DNA of 64,000 nucleotides from Solen grandis (Eukaryota > Mollusca > Bivalvia > Adapedonta > Solenidae): NCBI GenBank assembly GCA_021229015.1, contig CM037777.1, positions 50,788,443 through 50,852,442 of the forward strand. Reading direction: 5' to 3'. A program made the position numbers and the translations under genes. This document shows positions 35,353 to 46,748 of the stretch, piece after piece (the stretch's first letter is position 1; each line of letters begins with the position of its first letter). The notes beneath the pieces were generated by a model. That model did not search any database. It was not told where the DNA came from and saw nothing but the letters and a program-made list of their open reading frames with translations.

Positions 35353-35606
35353 CTTGACTTGACTATTTGAGTTTACTGCTGCTTCAACAGTATTTCAGTC
35401 ATATAGCGACGTCCAGCTAACTACAGGTGGAGGAAGACCCCGAATGCACGGAGGCATCCGGGTAGAACCACCAACCTACCGCAAGCCAGCTGGAAGGCTT
35501 CCTCACATGAAAATCCAAATGACCCTGCCAGGATTCGAACCTACGCGGTGAGGGGCTGAGTGAGTGTTAAAGTCAGCCACTTTACCCTCTTGGCCATGGA
35601 GACCCC
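35353..35606 (-). mobile_element. tRNA-derived SINE (family B), full-length with target duplication
   Basis: On the minus strand: a head with TGGCCAAGAGGGTAAAGTGG, box B (AGGTTCGAATCCTGG), the body GAGGAAGCCTTCCAGC and ACCCGGATGCCTCCGT, and a tail with TGACTGAAATACTGTTGAAG. An 11-base direct repeat, CCAAGCTCAGG, lies at 35342-35352 and 35607-35617. The insertion split an older tRNA-like repeat (GTAGCACCATGGTGCATCTG on the left side). Confidence 0.92.
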
Positions 35607-35689
35607 CCAAGCTCAGGATGATTTCCTATCAATACTTTTGCAATGAAAAGCACTGGTCATGGTCAAACTGTCAATACAGTGATTTGTAT

Positions 35690-35830
35690 AAGATAAGATA
35701 AGATATTGTTTATTATTGTGACATGTGCATACATTCATTAAGTTATACATATATACAATTGACAAAATTATTTGGCACCCGGCCCATTGGGCCTATATGT
35801 CACCAGGATAATCAAGAAAGTAATTATATA
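35690..35830 (-). repeat. possible LINE 3' end with (TTATC)n tail
   Basis: Plus-strand GATAAGATAAGATA opens a stretch with TTGGCACCCGGCCCATTGGG; read on the minus strand this is a simple tail after a 3' UTR-like segment. No reverse-transcriptase motif was seen next to it. Confidence 0.3.
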
Positions 35831-38604
35831 CAAAATTCGTAAATACTCTATTATATACATAGGTTAAATATGACGTACAAAATCCTGACAGAATATTAGT
35901 AAAATATTCCCTGAGTATCCAATATTGTCAGTATGGAGTGTAGTTATGATAGATATGTTATAAATATAATAGGAAAACAGGCAATATATCATACTATGTA
36001 TATGTGGTAAAAACTTGTTTCCCAATAAATTGACATATATGAAACGTGTAAATTTCAAACCAGATCAGTTCCTGATTAGTAGTCTCCTAAATAGTCCTGA
36101 TGTGTAATTGAGTTCTATGTAAGAAGGAAGGCCATGGTTTTTCTTTTGCTGTTTTGGCAAAGATGAACCCCCATCCCCCTATCCTATTCAATCAGGAATT
36201 TTCAAGCATAGATATTAAAATTAGGGAAAAAGTCAAGAAATTAGATCAAATCTATGAAAATGATCAATGGGTATACTATTAAGTTTATCAAAAATTGCTA
36301 TTTATTAACTACTTTTCTGAAAAAGTCTCTAACTTTGCTTATGTTTTGCCAAATTAAAATAATGTCAGTATTTCTGGGTATCAATTGTGGATTTCTGCAT
36401 TAAAATTTGAAAAACATAGTTTTAAGGCATTGGGAGTATAGCTGAATAAATACCAGCTTGAAAAACAGCTAAATATAAGCCTTAAAGGCTGATCCAGCTT
36501 TAAATTTGTCTCATTAATTTGTACTTGTCTAATAATGAGAAAAATGTACCCTCAGGTAGTAAACTCTGTGTAGGATGATGTCTCTATTGTATAGGTCTAC
36601 TGTCCTGAATGACAATGTAATAATACATTAGCATTCAGCACAACCCCAAGGGTTTTAATTGTTTAATGGCTAATTACAATTCCTGATAATTTACAACTAC
36701 AGGAACATGTCCCTACATGATTTAACCCTTTACTACTAGGGATCTACTAAGAAAATGACTTTTATTATCTCCATAAAACAGATAAGGATAGTAAACCAGT
36801 ACATCAGCAATATACTGATCTTGTTTTAAGCAGGTCAAAAAGGTCATTCCATAATATCTCACATGTTTCAAAAAGTTAATGTCATGTATATAAAAAAAGA
36901 AAATAAATAATATGCAATATAATCAATTCTCTCTGAAGAAATAATTTTAAAAAAAAATCTTTCTCTTACAAGAAAAAAAAATCAAAATTAGTAACAGTAC
37001 TAGTAAAAGCAGTAGTTGTTGTACTAGAGTTTACCGTCGCTGCGATAGTAAAAGCAGTAGTACACGCAGGAGAAGGTGTAAAAATAGCAAATATAGTGAT
37101 TAAGTACCAAAAATCAATGGAACAAATTCATGTCCTTGACATGAGACCATGAATACAATCTCCTTCTATGAATGAATATAACATGGGCCATAAACATGTA
37201 TAATTTGTAACATTCAGCAAAGGAAAAATAATCAATATTTTCAAACTAGATATTCATAACCTCTATCTCTGATAACTTTTTTCTCAGACTGTTGAAGATG
37301 TGTGATAATGGTTGGTAAATAAAGTACAGCTAATACTTTGTACAAATATTTTCTTCTCTTATGCAAGAATCAACATGTTCAGTGTATATTCACTGAATAC
37401 CATGTTGTTGATGGACATTGTACCACAGTACTCAAGGACAATGCTAATTATTAACAGTAACATTAAAATATCTGATCTCAACAAAACGCCTTTTAATTTT
37501 CAACTTTTCAATCAGTTTAAAGAACAGGAAATACAGTAACAAAGCTTCAGTGAAAATAATAGGGGCCCTTCTCAAGTGTATGTCTTGAGTCAATACAATG
37601 TCAGTGTACCATGAGTGTCACCTGTATTTAAACCCTGCAACAGTAATATCAGAATGTCTCCACATATACTGTATCCATGGTGATTATAGTAAACAAACCT
37701 ACCTACAGTTGCAATAAACACACGCAGGCTCTATCACAATCCAAATGCAACACCGAATAAACTTATACGAAAAGCTCAAGAACTCAAAATTCCCTTGCAA
37801 GAAAAGAACACCAGCACACTTACCAAAAGAAAAGAGATCTGTAATCCACAACAATATCCCAGGCACACTGGCTTACCCAACCTGTCCCACTCGATATAGC
37901 CGATCGTGAATTGGCAGTGACGTATGACGGTTTAATATAGAGTCAATACCCAGAGTACATATACAGGCCCCTCGTGCTTACTATTGAACAGTGTATGTAT
38001 AAAAATACCATGTCACAACATGTCGCAGTGGCCCGGGATTTTACAATCAAGAGGCTCCCAGTGGGGATCACTGATAATCTAACACACAATAACAGTTTTA
38101 ATGATTATTGCCAAACTGTGACTAGAGGCCTATTTATTGGTTTTATTGCTGGCTGATCTTGTTAAGGCACTTTTTTTAAATACTTTCTTTATTTGTATGA
38201 TTGATAAAACTGACAGTTTGATGTGCAAACTACATATTCATGAAGTAAGAAAGAAATAAAAACTGAGAAAAACATTGCGATGAGGTATAAAGGTTTTTCT
38301 ATAAGATAACATCAAATTTGTTAAATGTGTGCAGTGAGGGCTTCAATTTGTTTTATCTTGCAAGAACTTAACATCATAAACAGGAATTAAACTCACACAT
38401 TTTATGTATGAAATGCAGAATATATTCAATTTAAGAAAAACTGTTTAGATTATTAGCATTCAAATATACATATACAAAATAACCCTTGATCTAAAAAAGC
38501 ATAGTTCTAATATCAATTATCTAATTTATTTTTATAATCTAATATAAAGGAAGATATGTATATATTTCTTTTCTTTAAATATATTTGCCGAAACACACTG
38601 GTGG

Positions 38605-38645
38605 TGTTGATAATGATGATAATGATGATGATGATGATGATGAGA
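38605..38645 (+). repeat. (GAT)n microsatellite
   Basis: GAT/AAT triplets, imperfect at the left side and uniform at the right. Confidence 0.9.
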
Positions 38646-39704
38646 AGGAGCAGGAAGCTACATCAAAACCTCATGAATATTCATGAACAAATTATAACTA
38701 ATTAATGAATATTGATTTACTGAACTTCAAAATGGAGTTTTCTTTGGTGTAAAAACTGTGCAGAATCAGAGCTTCAATACTGAATGAGCAAACAGAAGAG
38801 AGCCTGATCAAACAGTTCCTGACCTGGGTCTGCTCTGTTTGCCAAGGCAACAAAACAAGTCTATATGAGGTAAAAGGTTATAAAATGAAATTGGTCCTCT
38901 TAAGTATGACTTCCATAAGAAAATGTTAGCATAGAAAAGAATTACTTAAAACTCTACATGAATCTATACTGTAATGTGATCAAAATTACATATTGGTCCC
39001 TAGTCAGTGTGAACACACTCATATATCAGGGGAACCAATCACATTTGTCAATACTATCAGAGATACGCTAGAGCCGGTTACCGACCTGCTCCCTCTACCC
39101 TCACATATGGGAACCAGATAACCCTCTCATATCACTGATAAAACTATTTAAAGAGCTATTTTGCAAATGGTAGGACTTACCTTTCAAAATAGAGTAAATT
39201 CCATCTCAGTATTTAGGCACAATTTATCTTGACAAAACACTGGACTTGATATCCAATGTATACAAATCATACAAATCACACTCAGTTCCTTATCAGTGGG
39301 GTACCCTTTGAAATTGACTTGAATTCGACTCAACGCGGTAAATTTTAGCTTCAACGTAAAACAAATACTACAAGTAAATCAATGATTACTTGACAGGTAT
39401 TTAATTCTCTCAGCCATTATTTTTACATGTAATTTATAATGCTCTCAGGTTGAAATGACATTTTTAGATCCATCTCCGAAAATAGCTCAGTAATTGTACT
39501 GTTGTTTTTCTAAAGACAACAAGTATTCTGAAAAGCAATACAAAGTCCCCTACCAGCAAATAACCAGCAATAACTAAGAACCCCCACCCCTCTTCATGCT
39601 GCCAACAAGTCAATTATTAGAAAATACTTTTGATGAAAGTCAAAACAACAATAAATATCAACACCTAAGACTCCTATAGCTAATCTTGTGCATTTTGAAC
39701 ATGA

Positions 39705-40400
39705 ATGAAACAAAATGGCCATGATGGACCTGAATCGCTCACCTGATTATAAATGAGCAACATGTGTTGGATTTTTTATATTCACCTACTTTTTGACCCC
39801 ACATGACCCAAATTTGAACTTGTCCAAGACATATTATGGAAACAGACATTCCAATCAAGTTTCATAAAGATTGGGCCAAAATTTGACCTTGTGACCTACT
39901 TTTTGACCCCACATGACCCAAATTCACACTTGTCCAATATTTTATGGAGACAAACATTCTGACCAAGTTACATGAAGATTGGGCCAAAAATGTGGCCTCT
40001 AGAGTGTTAACAAGGTTTTTATAAGATTTCACCTTGTGACCTACTTTTTGACCCCACATGACCCAATTTTATAACTTGTCCAAGATTTCATGGAGAAAAA
40101 CATTCTGACCATGTTTCATGAAGATTGGAACAAAAATGTGGCCTCTAGAGTGTTAACAAGGTTTTTAAAAGATTTGACCTCATGACCTCCTTTTTGACCC
40201 CACATGACCCAATTTCAAACTTGTCCAAGATTTCATGGAGACAAACATTCTGACCAAGTTTCATGAAGATTGGACTAAAAATATGGCCTCTAGAGTGTTA
40301 ACAAGCCAAATTGTTGATGACGGACGCTGGATGCTGGACAACGGACGAAGAGCCATCACAAAAGCTCACCTTGAGCATGTTGTGCTCAGGTGAGCTAAAA
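39705..40400 (-). mobile_element. hairpin-ended element with five core repeats, reverse orientation
   Basis: On the plus strand it opens with TGGCCATGATGGACCTGAAT and CGCTCACCTGA, has about five units carrying TTTTTGACCCCACATGACCC with a period near 130-145 bases, then ACGGACGCTGGATGCTGGAC and the terminal hairpin AAGCTCACCTTGAGCA / TGTGCTCAGGTGAGCT. That hairpin is the mirror of the one at 24070. No protein is encoded. Confidence 0.75.
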
Positions 40401-40599
40401 AAAATTCATAAACAAGTAACTGGTGTTGCATGCAACACATGAGTCCCCTACCGGTAAGGTGCATAATTTTTCTGTACCATAGCAACCAGAATATTTGTCT
40501 GAGAAAAAAAAAGTGATGTGCAGAATCTCCATACTGCCATCTATTTATATATCAATTTTCAAAATATTATCTTAATCGGTTTTTAAGTTATCACAGGAT

Positions 40600-40700
40600 C
40601 CAGATTTCCGGACGTCCGCATGGACAGACAGCCAGACGGACGGACAGACAGGCAGAGGACAAACCTATAGTCCCGTCTGGTGTGTGTGTGTGTGTGTGTT
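40600..40700. repeat. GACAGACA-type element end and (TG)n run
   Basis: CAGACGGACGGACAGACAGG is followed by (TG)n at 40679-40699. The GACGGACGGACAGACA motif is shared with the tandem-core elements at 10255, 30220 and 45840. Confidence 0.6.
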
Positions 40701-41303
40701 TAAAAGAGAGCGAAAGAGAAAAAACAATCTTTTATTCAGAACATCGGTACCACCTATCTCCAAGCTCTTGTTTAGTAACCATGTGTGTAATAATGGTATA
40801 ATATGAAGGAAGTGTTAACTGACTGAGAAAATGTTAATAAAATGCTATGAAAAAAGGTCAATGTTGTGTTTCATTCTCTTTTTTTTCCGTTCTATATAAT
40901 TTCTCTGAACACACCAATAAACGTCAAATCATGGATAAAAAATAGTTCATAATATTTTACATTCATTAAAACTGCTATCTCTACTTACAAAATGTCTTCT
41001 AATAACAAAATTAAATGGTTTAACATGCATCAAATTTTTTAATCTAATTAATACCTTAATAATAACACAGATTAGATTTTTATCAAAAGAAAGTATAATT
41101 TATGTCCAAATATCTTAACTAATATCAATAAATCTGAAACCAATACTTAAGGTAACATTTAACTTTTTTTCTATTAAACTAGCATGTACATGTAAAGCTC
41201 CACTTTCACTCGAGTTATGACTACATGAGTTACTGCCCTTTGTCAAAAGCTTTTATCATGAAAAACAATGATTTTCAACACAATATAATTAAGTTTATTG
41301 GGT

Positions 41304-41542
41304 TTAACCCTTTCCCTCATAGATGACACCATGAAAAGACTATGCGAACAACATAAAACCAGATCAGCCTGCGAGTAACTCGCAGGCTGATCAGGTTTTA
41401 TGCTGTTCGCTGCTCCTGTGGTCTGGAAATGAGGACTTTATAATTAAATTTGGTAAGGTTTAACTGTGGTTTTCTGCAGATCAGGCTTTATGTGGTACCT
41501 ATTGAGTGCGTCAAAATGAGTCTATATGAGGGAAAGGGTTAA
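41304..41542 (-). mobile_element. TTAA-flanked hairpin MITE, copy 4
   Basis: TTAA at 41304-41307 and 41539-41542. Perfect terminal repeats (CCCTTTCCCTCATA) and an intact central stem GCCTGCGAGTAACTCGCAGGC. Confidence 0.9.
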
Positions 41543-41622
41543 CATGCCGTCAACAGTATTTTAGTCATTTGGAGCCTGCTGTAAGTCTACTTGAGACAAA
41601 TATAGTGATAAATTAAAACCTA

Positions 41623-41743
41623 TTAACCCTTTCCCTCATATAGACTCATTTTGACTCATTTAATCAGTTACTCGCAGGCTGATCTGGTTTTATGCTGTTC
41701 GCATAGTGTTTTTCATGGTGTCCTCTATGAGGGAAAGGTTTAA
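41623..41743 (+). mobile_element. TTAA-flanked hairpin MITE, internally deleted copy 5
   Basis: TTAA at 41623-41626 and 41740-41743, but only about 121 bases. The left half from GACTCATTTTGAC jumps directly into CAGTTACTCGCAGGCTGATC, removing one arm of the stem and the segment before it. It lies 80 bases from copy 4. Confidence 0.85.
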
Positions 41744-42344
41744 TCAATACATCTAATTTCTATTCATTAGAGGGGTAGACATGTTGACTCATCAAATCCA
41801 TTTTTATTTAAATTCAACATTTTGTTTAAACTCTGAATGATATTAACCTTCTATTTCTAAAACGAATCATTTACACAAAACTTTTTATACTGAGTTTGAG
41901 CATTAAAAATGCCAGAACAGACAGGTTACCATAATTCTGACCATGTTTTACAATGTGCGAGTTTCTCATTTCAAAGGATCAGGCTTGTGTTTTACAAAAC
42001 ATCTTAAATTAAAACTTTCCTCAACTTACCTTTTAAATAAAGATTTAGAATTCCCTCATTAATTGACCTAAAGACAATAAATTTGCATGCATGTATATAA
42101 TAAGCATGCTCTTACAAAAAAGCAGTCCTTATTTTCATAAAAAATAATTATTGTGAAATAGAATTTGAGATTTTTGAGCTGAGAAAAATCTCGATTGGAG
42201 ATGTTTTGTAAAGAACAGCCTGGCTAGCAGAAAACATGACAGACTGAGAATCTCTTTTAGTCTGATCCAGCTCTTCAAAGATAAAATATGGTATAAAATG
42301 GTGTACAGTATAAAAGCAGTAAAAGGTTAGGTACAATCATATTA

Positions 42345-42480
42345 AATGGACGCCATGGTCATGGCCATCTTAATGTTATCAAGGTTGTGGGTTTGAACCC
42401 AAATCAAGGGAGAATCTTTCATGACCTTCCAAGGTGCAAACTACAGGTTCAACCCAGGAACCATCAAGACAGATTAGTAA
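42345..42480 (+). repeat. tRNA-like repeat relic
   Basis: GCCATGGTCATGGCC and GTTGTGGGTTTGAACCC resemble degenerate box A and box B regions; nothing further supports a known family. Confidence 0.35.
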
Positions 42481-42653
42481 AACTTAAATTCCTTATTGAC
42501 ATTTAAGAAATAAGCTTAAACATAAATCAACATTATTGACAAAGTAAATAGGTTGTGAAAAGTTTTGAGCGAGAGGCCAAGGTTATAATTCTACATTGAT
42601 CAATATGTCTTCTCATGATAGGGAGTAATGTCAATGAAAAATATAGATATACA

Positions 42654-42881
42654 TTAACCCTTTCCCTCATATAGACTCATTTTGATGCACTCAATAGGTA
42701 CCACATAAAGCCTGATCTGCAGAAAACCACAGTTAAACCTTACCAAATTTAATTACAAAATCCTCATTTCTAGACCACTGAGGAGCAGCGAACAGCATAA
42801 AACCTGATCAGCCTGCGAGATCTGGTTTTATGCTGTTCGCATAGGTCTTTTCATGGTGTCCTCTATGAGGGAAAGGGTTAA
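42654..42881 (+). mobile_element. TTAA-flanked hairpin MITE, copy 6 with stem deletion
   Basis: TTAA at 42654-42657 and 42878-42881. At the stem it reads GATCAGCCTGCGAGATCTGG: the loop and most of the second inner arm are missing, the type of deletion produced by slippage across a hairpin. Confidence 0.9.
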
Positions 42882-42979
42882 GGGATGGAACTGTTGTGGT
42901 AAATTGTCATATAAAGCTAATCAAAAAGCATTCCTTTATACAGCATCACCTTAAAAATTGCTCAAGTAGACATTATAAT

Positions 42980-43160
42980 ATGTACCGTAAAATAATTAAT
43001 TTTCATTGACATTAAATTTTGCTGATTATGTACCTAAAGGAATTTCGTGGGTACATTTATTTGTGGATCTTTGTTCAAGAAAATGTGAGGTCTATATATG
43101 AGGCAAGTTTTTGTGGGGACTGATATTTGTGGATAAAACCCTACACAAATCGATGAAAAC
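42980..43160 (+). repeat. dispersed repeat with GATAAAACCCT motif, second copy
   Basis: CCGTAAAATAATTAATTTTC, AATTTCGTGGGTACATTTAT, GGGGACTGATATTTGTGGAT and AAAACCCT align in order with the copy at 9895-10080. Confidence 0.6.
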
Positions 43161-43409
43161 AAAAAGTTGTCGGAACAACACACATGACACCCTACGCTCT
43201 CCCCATTCCCATCAAGGTCACTGTGACCTTGACTTTGACAAAGTGACCCAAAAATCAATAGGGGTCATCTGCTAGTCATGACCAATCACCCCATGAAATT
43301 TGAGGAATAAGTAAGTAAGTAAGTTAAGTTTTTATCTATAGTGGATAACATATTTGACATACCAGGGATGTTAAAACTGAAATGCAATTCCTAGCATATC
43401 TAGAAAGGA

Positions 43410-44325
43410 TTTGTTAATTTTCACAAACCAACTATCTGATTCATTCAAAGATTTCACCTTTCAACCACAGTTTTTACCGTTTGGTCCAATTTTTAAAGGC
43501 AGTTTCATAGTCATTTCTGGGTATACCCTTGAGACACTGGAAGATGGCTGAACCAAGATCTTTTCGTGTTTTGTATTTTCATCCAGTGAGGTACTTTTTG
43601 AGCCTCGGGAACAGGAAGTAGTCACAGGGGGCAAGGTCTGGGGAATACGGCGGGTGCGGAAGCTCTACAACCTTTTCCTGCCTTAAAAAATCGCATACAA
43701 TAGCCGCTTTGTGGCTAGACGCGTTGTCATGCAGCAACCTGACCCCCGACAAACCTGTCGCTGGCCTGCGTCTATTGAAATATTTCTTCAACTTTTTTAG
43801 AACAGCCCCTCTGTAGAACTTGCTATTGACCGATTTACCTTTCCGAACAGCAATTTCTATAGCAGGCCCTTGATTTGTGAAGAAAACTGCATACATAACC
43901 TTGCTGACGCTCATTGTGCGTTTGGCTATACATGGCCTTTTCATGTCTTTTGTAGCCCATATCTTGTTTTCATGTTTTCGTTTGGGCTCATAGAAATGCA
44001 CCCATGTCTCATCGCCTGTGACGATATTGGAAAACGAGCGATTATTGTATTTTGGGTACATTTTCAGCAAAGATTTTGCCATTTTCACGCGGAGGCACTT
44101 ATGCTCCTCTGTAAACAAATGGGGTATCCATTTTGATGTAGGCCCGTATTTGGGCGGCGAATGCAGATTTTTTACCAACCATTTTATCATTAGTATGTAC
44201 AAGTATGCAATGTTTCTCATTGTGTAGTTGAGGCTAGAGAGGACAGATTTACACAAAACTGGTATCGACCGAGAGATAATTGATGCCCCTAGGCGATCCA
44301 ATTAAGTTTTTTGTGAAAAGTGTGC
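43410..44325 (-). mobile_element. mariner-type DNA transposon copy (inactive)
   Basis: Encloses a mariner transposase pseudogene. Candidate terminal repeats are TTTTCACAAAAAACT (minus strand, 44319-44305) and, read inward from the other side, TTTTCACAAACCAACT (43418-43433). The outer limits and the TA duplication could not be fixed. It interrupts the reverse-transcriptase reading of the LINE at about 44,335. Confidence 0.75.
43441..44301 (-). pseudogene. mariner transposase pseudogene (DD34D)
   Basis: The transposase cuts and rejoins transposon ends at TA dinucleotides. The reading frame shows SKWIPHLFTEEHKCLRVKMA (linker before the catalytic core), then VTGDETWVHFYEP, LLHDNASSHKA and YSPDLAPCDYFLFPRLKK. 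The three Asp are those in TGDETW, HDNA and CDYF; I count 34 residues between the second and third, the DD34D spacing that defines mariner. An in-frame TGA at 43581-43579 interrupts the C-terminal part. The frame continues with recognisable mariner C-terminal sequence (GSAIFQCLKGIPRNDYE), meets a second in-frame stop TAA at 43476-43474, and ends at TGA 43443-43441. The N-terminal helix-turn-helix is not recognisable, so this copy is dead. Confidence 0.9.
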
Positions 44326-44329
44326 GTAG

Positions 44330-45586
44330 TTACCTTTTGGTAGAACTTCAATTTTTTTAGCAGGAGTGAATGGTTCACTAAGTCAAAAGCTTCAGTGAGG
44401 TCAAGAAAGACAGTACCAAGAGATGAATTATTATTAATAGCATTTATCCAGTCATCAATGATGCTGATCAGAGCTGTTTCACATGAATGTTTAGTACGAA
44501 AACCCGACTGTTTATGGTGTATAAGTTCATTGTCTTCCAAAAAATTTATAAGATGAAATGCAATATGTTTTTCCAAGATTTTTGACAAAACAGGCAATGT
44601 TGAAATTGGTCTATAGTTATTAATATCATGTTTAGGTCCATTTTTATGTGAAGGTGTAAATTTTAACTTTTAATATTTTAGTGAGAGGTTTAGAAAATAT
44701 TTTTGAACTTAATTTAAGAACTCTTGCCCCTATTCCATCTATTCAAGTTGATTTAGTGATGTCTAATGATGTCTAATGATTTCAACTGCTTTATAATAAA
44801 GTTTTCTGTAATTTCAGGAATCTCAAATTCATTTCTTGTTTTAATTTTATTTTTTACAAATTTCCTACTAATTTCTTCACTTTCAGGTTGAAATTCATTT
44901 ATGTTCTCTTCTGATTGTTTGTTTGTTGGGTTTGACGTCCCACCAACAGTATTTCAGTCATTTGGAGATGATGTCTACTTGAGACAGATACAGTGCTGCC
45001 ACACTGCAGTATCACACCATAGACATGTGACATGATACCACATCCAGTCACATTATCCTGACACCGAGCCAACCAGTCCTGCAACTACCCTTATATGCTG
45101 AGCGCCAAGCAAGGCAGCTATAACAGTACCATTTTTTATGACTTTGGTATGTCGCAGCCAGGGATCGAACCCACGACCTCCCGCTCCCAAGGCGGACGCT
45201 CTAACCAATCGGCCACCGGGGACGGTCATGTTCTCTTCTGAAAGTTTGGAAATGTTTGTGAAGTATTTATTTAAATCTTCCACAGTTTGTTTTGGATCTG
45301 TTATAGCATTTCCTTCACCATCATTGATGTAGGAACTGGTGTGTGTGGATGAAAATCCTGATAGATCCCTTAAGTTTTTCCAAAGAATTTTAGGATTTTT
45401 GTTATTGCTAGTAATGGCTTCAGTGTAGAATTCCTTTTTGCTCAGAAAAGAAAGTTTCTTGACTTTTTGGCACCAGAATTTGTAATCTTGGATATTTCCT
45501 TTATCTTTTGCAGTGTTTCTGCAATTATAACATGTAAAATTTCCGTTGGTAGGAGTGCTTAACACGTTTTTATTTAACTGAAGCAT
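44330..45586 (-). pseudogene. degenerate non-LTR retrotransposon (LINE) ORF2 fragment
   Basis: Reads as the endonuclease-RT linker (45586-45240: KNPKILWKNLRDLSGF, GNAITDPKQTVEDLNKYFTN) and, after a SINE insertion, the first RT motifs (about 44660-44340: NNYRPISTLPVLSKILEKHI, QSGFRTKHSCETALISIIDD, VFLDLTEAFDLVNHSLLLKK). FLDLTEAFD corresponds to RT motif A with its catalytic Asp. Between the two parts the frame is broken by a short tandem duplication near 44756-44780, by stops and by a small deletion. RT sequence stops abruptly at about 44,335 where mariner sequence begins, and I do not find the remaining RT motifs on the far side. The type resembles Jockey/CR1-group elements. Confidence 0.85.
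44915..45227 (-). mobile_element. SINE family A, full-length, inserted in the LINE
   Basis: On the minus strand it has box A (TGGCCGATTGGTTAGAGCG), box B (GGGTTCGATCC), a body with TTGGCGCTCAGCATATAAGG, and a tail ending AACAAACAAACAA. A perfect 14-base target duplication, ATGTTCTCTTCTGA, flanks it at 44901-44914 and 45228-45241. Removing the insert and one duplicate restores continuous LINE coding sequence across the site. Confidence 0.95.
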
Positions 45587-45638
45587 AATTAACTAAGACA
45601 TCTATAAATAATTGTTGAAAATTCAAAAGCACAATCTG

Positions 45639-45915
45639 GAATGTGGGCCCAAGCATTCTCCAGTTATTGATCAGAAACAATTTTCACATTCGAGGTCACT
45701 CTGACCTTGACCTTTGACAAAGTGACCCCAAAATCAATAGGGGTCATCTACTAGTCATGACCAATCACCCTATTTAGTTTGAGGAATGTGGGCCCAAGTG
45801 TTCTCCAGTTATTGATCAGAAACAAAGTGGTCTACCGACAGATCAACTGACAGACAGACCAACCGACATTTGCAAAACAATATGCCCCCTTTTCTTCGAA
45901 GGGGGGCATAATTAG
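45639..45915 (+). mobile_element. tandem-core element with GGGGGGCATA hairpin end
   Basis: Two units starting GGAATGTGGGCCCAAGC/TG and sharing TTCTCCAGTTATTGATCAGA lie about 145 bases apart. They are followed by GACAGACAGACCAACCGACA and a terminal hairpin TATGCCCCC ... GGGGGGCATA. A related core (TTTGACAAAGTGACCC, AATCAATAGGGGTCATCT) also lies at about 43195-43305. Confidence 0.7.
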
Positions 45916-46748
45916 CCACTTTTCTAGTTTATTTAACTTCAGGAAGTAATTAGCCCTACCTAAGCAATCAACAGACAATATAAAACCAGATCAATCTGCA
46001 AGTAACTCAAATGCTGATCAGCAGAGAAATAGATAAGCTTATTGGCCAACTGAGTAGTATCTTTCACTTGAAAAACTATAATTGAGTATCTGTAAAAGAA
46101 AAATCAATATTTTAGCAAATTAATGTTTTACCTTGTCTATTTATTTATTTAACTGACAGGGTGCCCACTGAGTTTTGAAATTTGTGGTACAATTAAATAA
46201 TTGCTGTTTTTCCTTAACCATGTTCCCCTTTATATAGAGAGTCCCTACATTTTTGGAGGTTCATGGCCAATTCAGTGGGTAAAAAAAAAACCTTGACAGG
46301 GGGAAAATAGGCATGCTGAATTGACTTAGAGTAACCAGCATATAACAATGTGTCATTAAAACATGTGTGTATAGTTACACAGTGAGAAGCTATATCTATT
46401 AGTTCTCCTCTAAGTGGCGCATATCAATTTTAAACAGCAGTAGAACTAGATATCTGCTGGATCGTAGGTAATGTTATGCACAGCTTACCAATCAACTGAG
46501 TCTCAAAGATTTTAATTGAGTTTCCTTAACTTATTCATATGAAAATAATTAGATAATTTGTTCATTTTTAAATGAGCCTAGCTGTTCCTCTGGATCAGGT
46601 TTTATACTGAATGCTACTTATCTGTACCTTAGAAATGAGAATGGAATAATATAAAGTCCAGATGAAAATTACTTTCCATTTGCTATAACTTTTCTGTCAC
46701 CTTCATGCAAAGTGGAAGGGATAAGCTAGCACTACAATGCAAACTGAC

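Larger units (their letters stand above)
29713..46748. other. repeat-rich interval with no recognised host exon
   Basis: Between the gap and the last visible CEP135 exon I find TTAA-type MITEs, SINEs, a LINE/SINE/mariner nest, tandem-core elements with hairpin ends, and AT-rich sequence with nothing recognisable (for example 33000-34300, 36100-37700, 38200-38600). CEP135 and formin exons expected here were looked for and not seen. Confidence 0.6.

Noticed and set aside
43870..44227. Plus-strand open frames over the mariner copy.
   Set aside because: They are antisense to the transposase core with its DD34D motifs and show no family resemblance.
29713..46748. A viral or retroviral insertion in the repeat-rich interval.
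   Set aside because: No LTRs and no gag, protease or envelope-like sequence were seen; the only reverse-transcriptase sequence is the LINE fragment.
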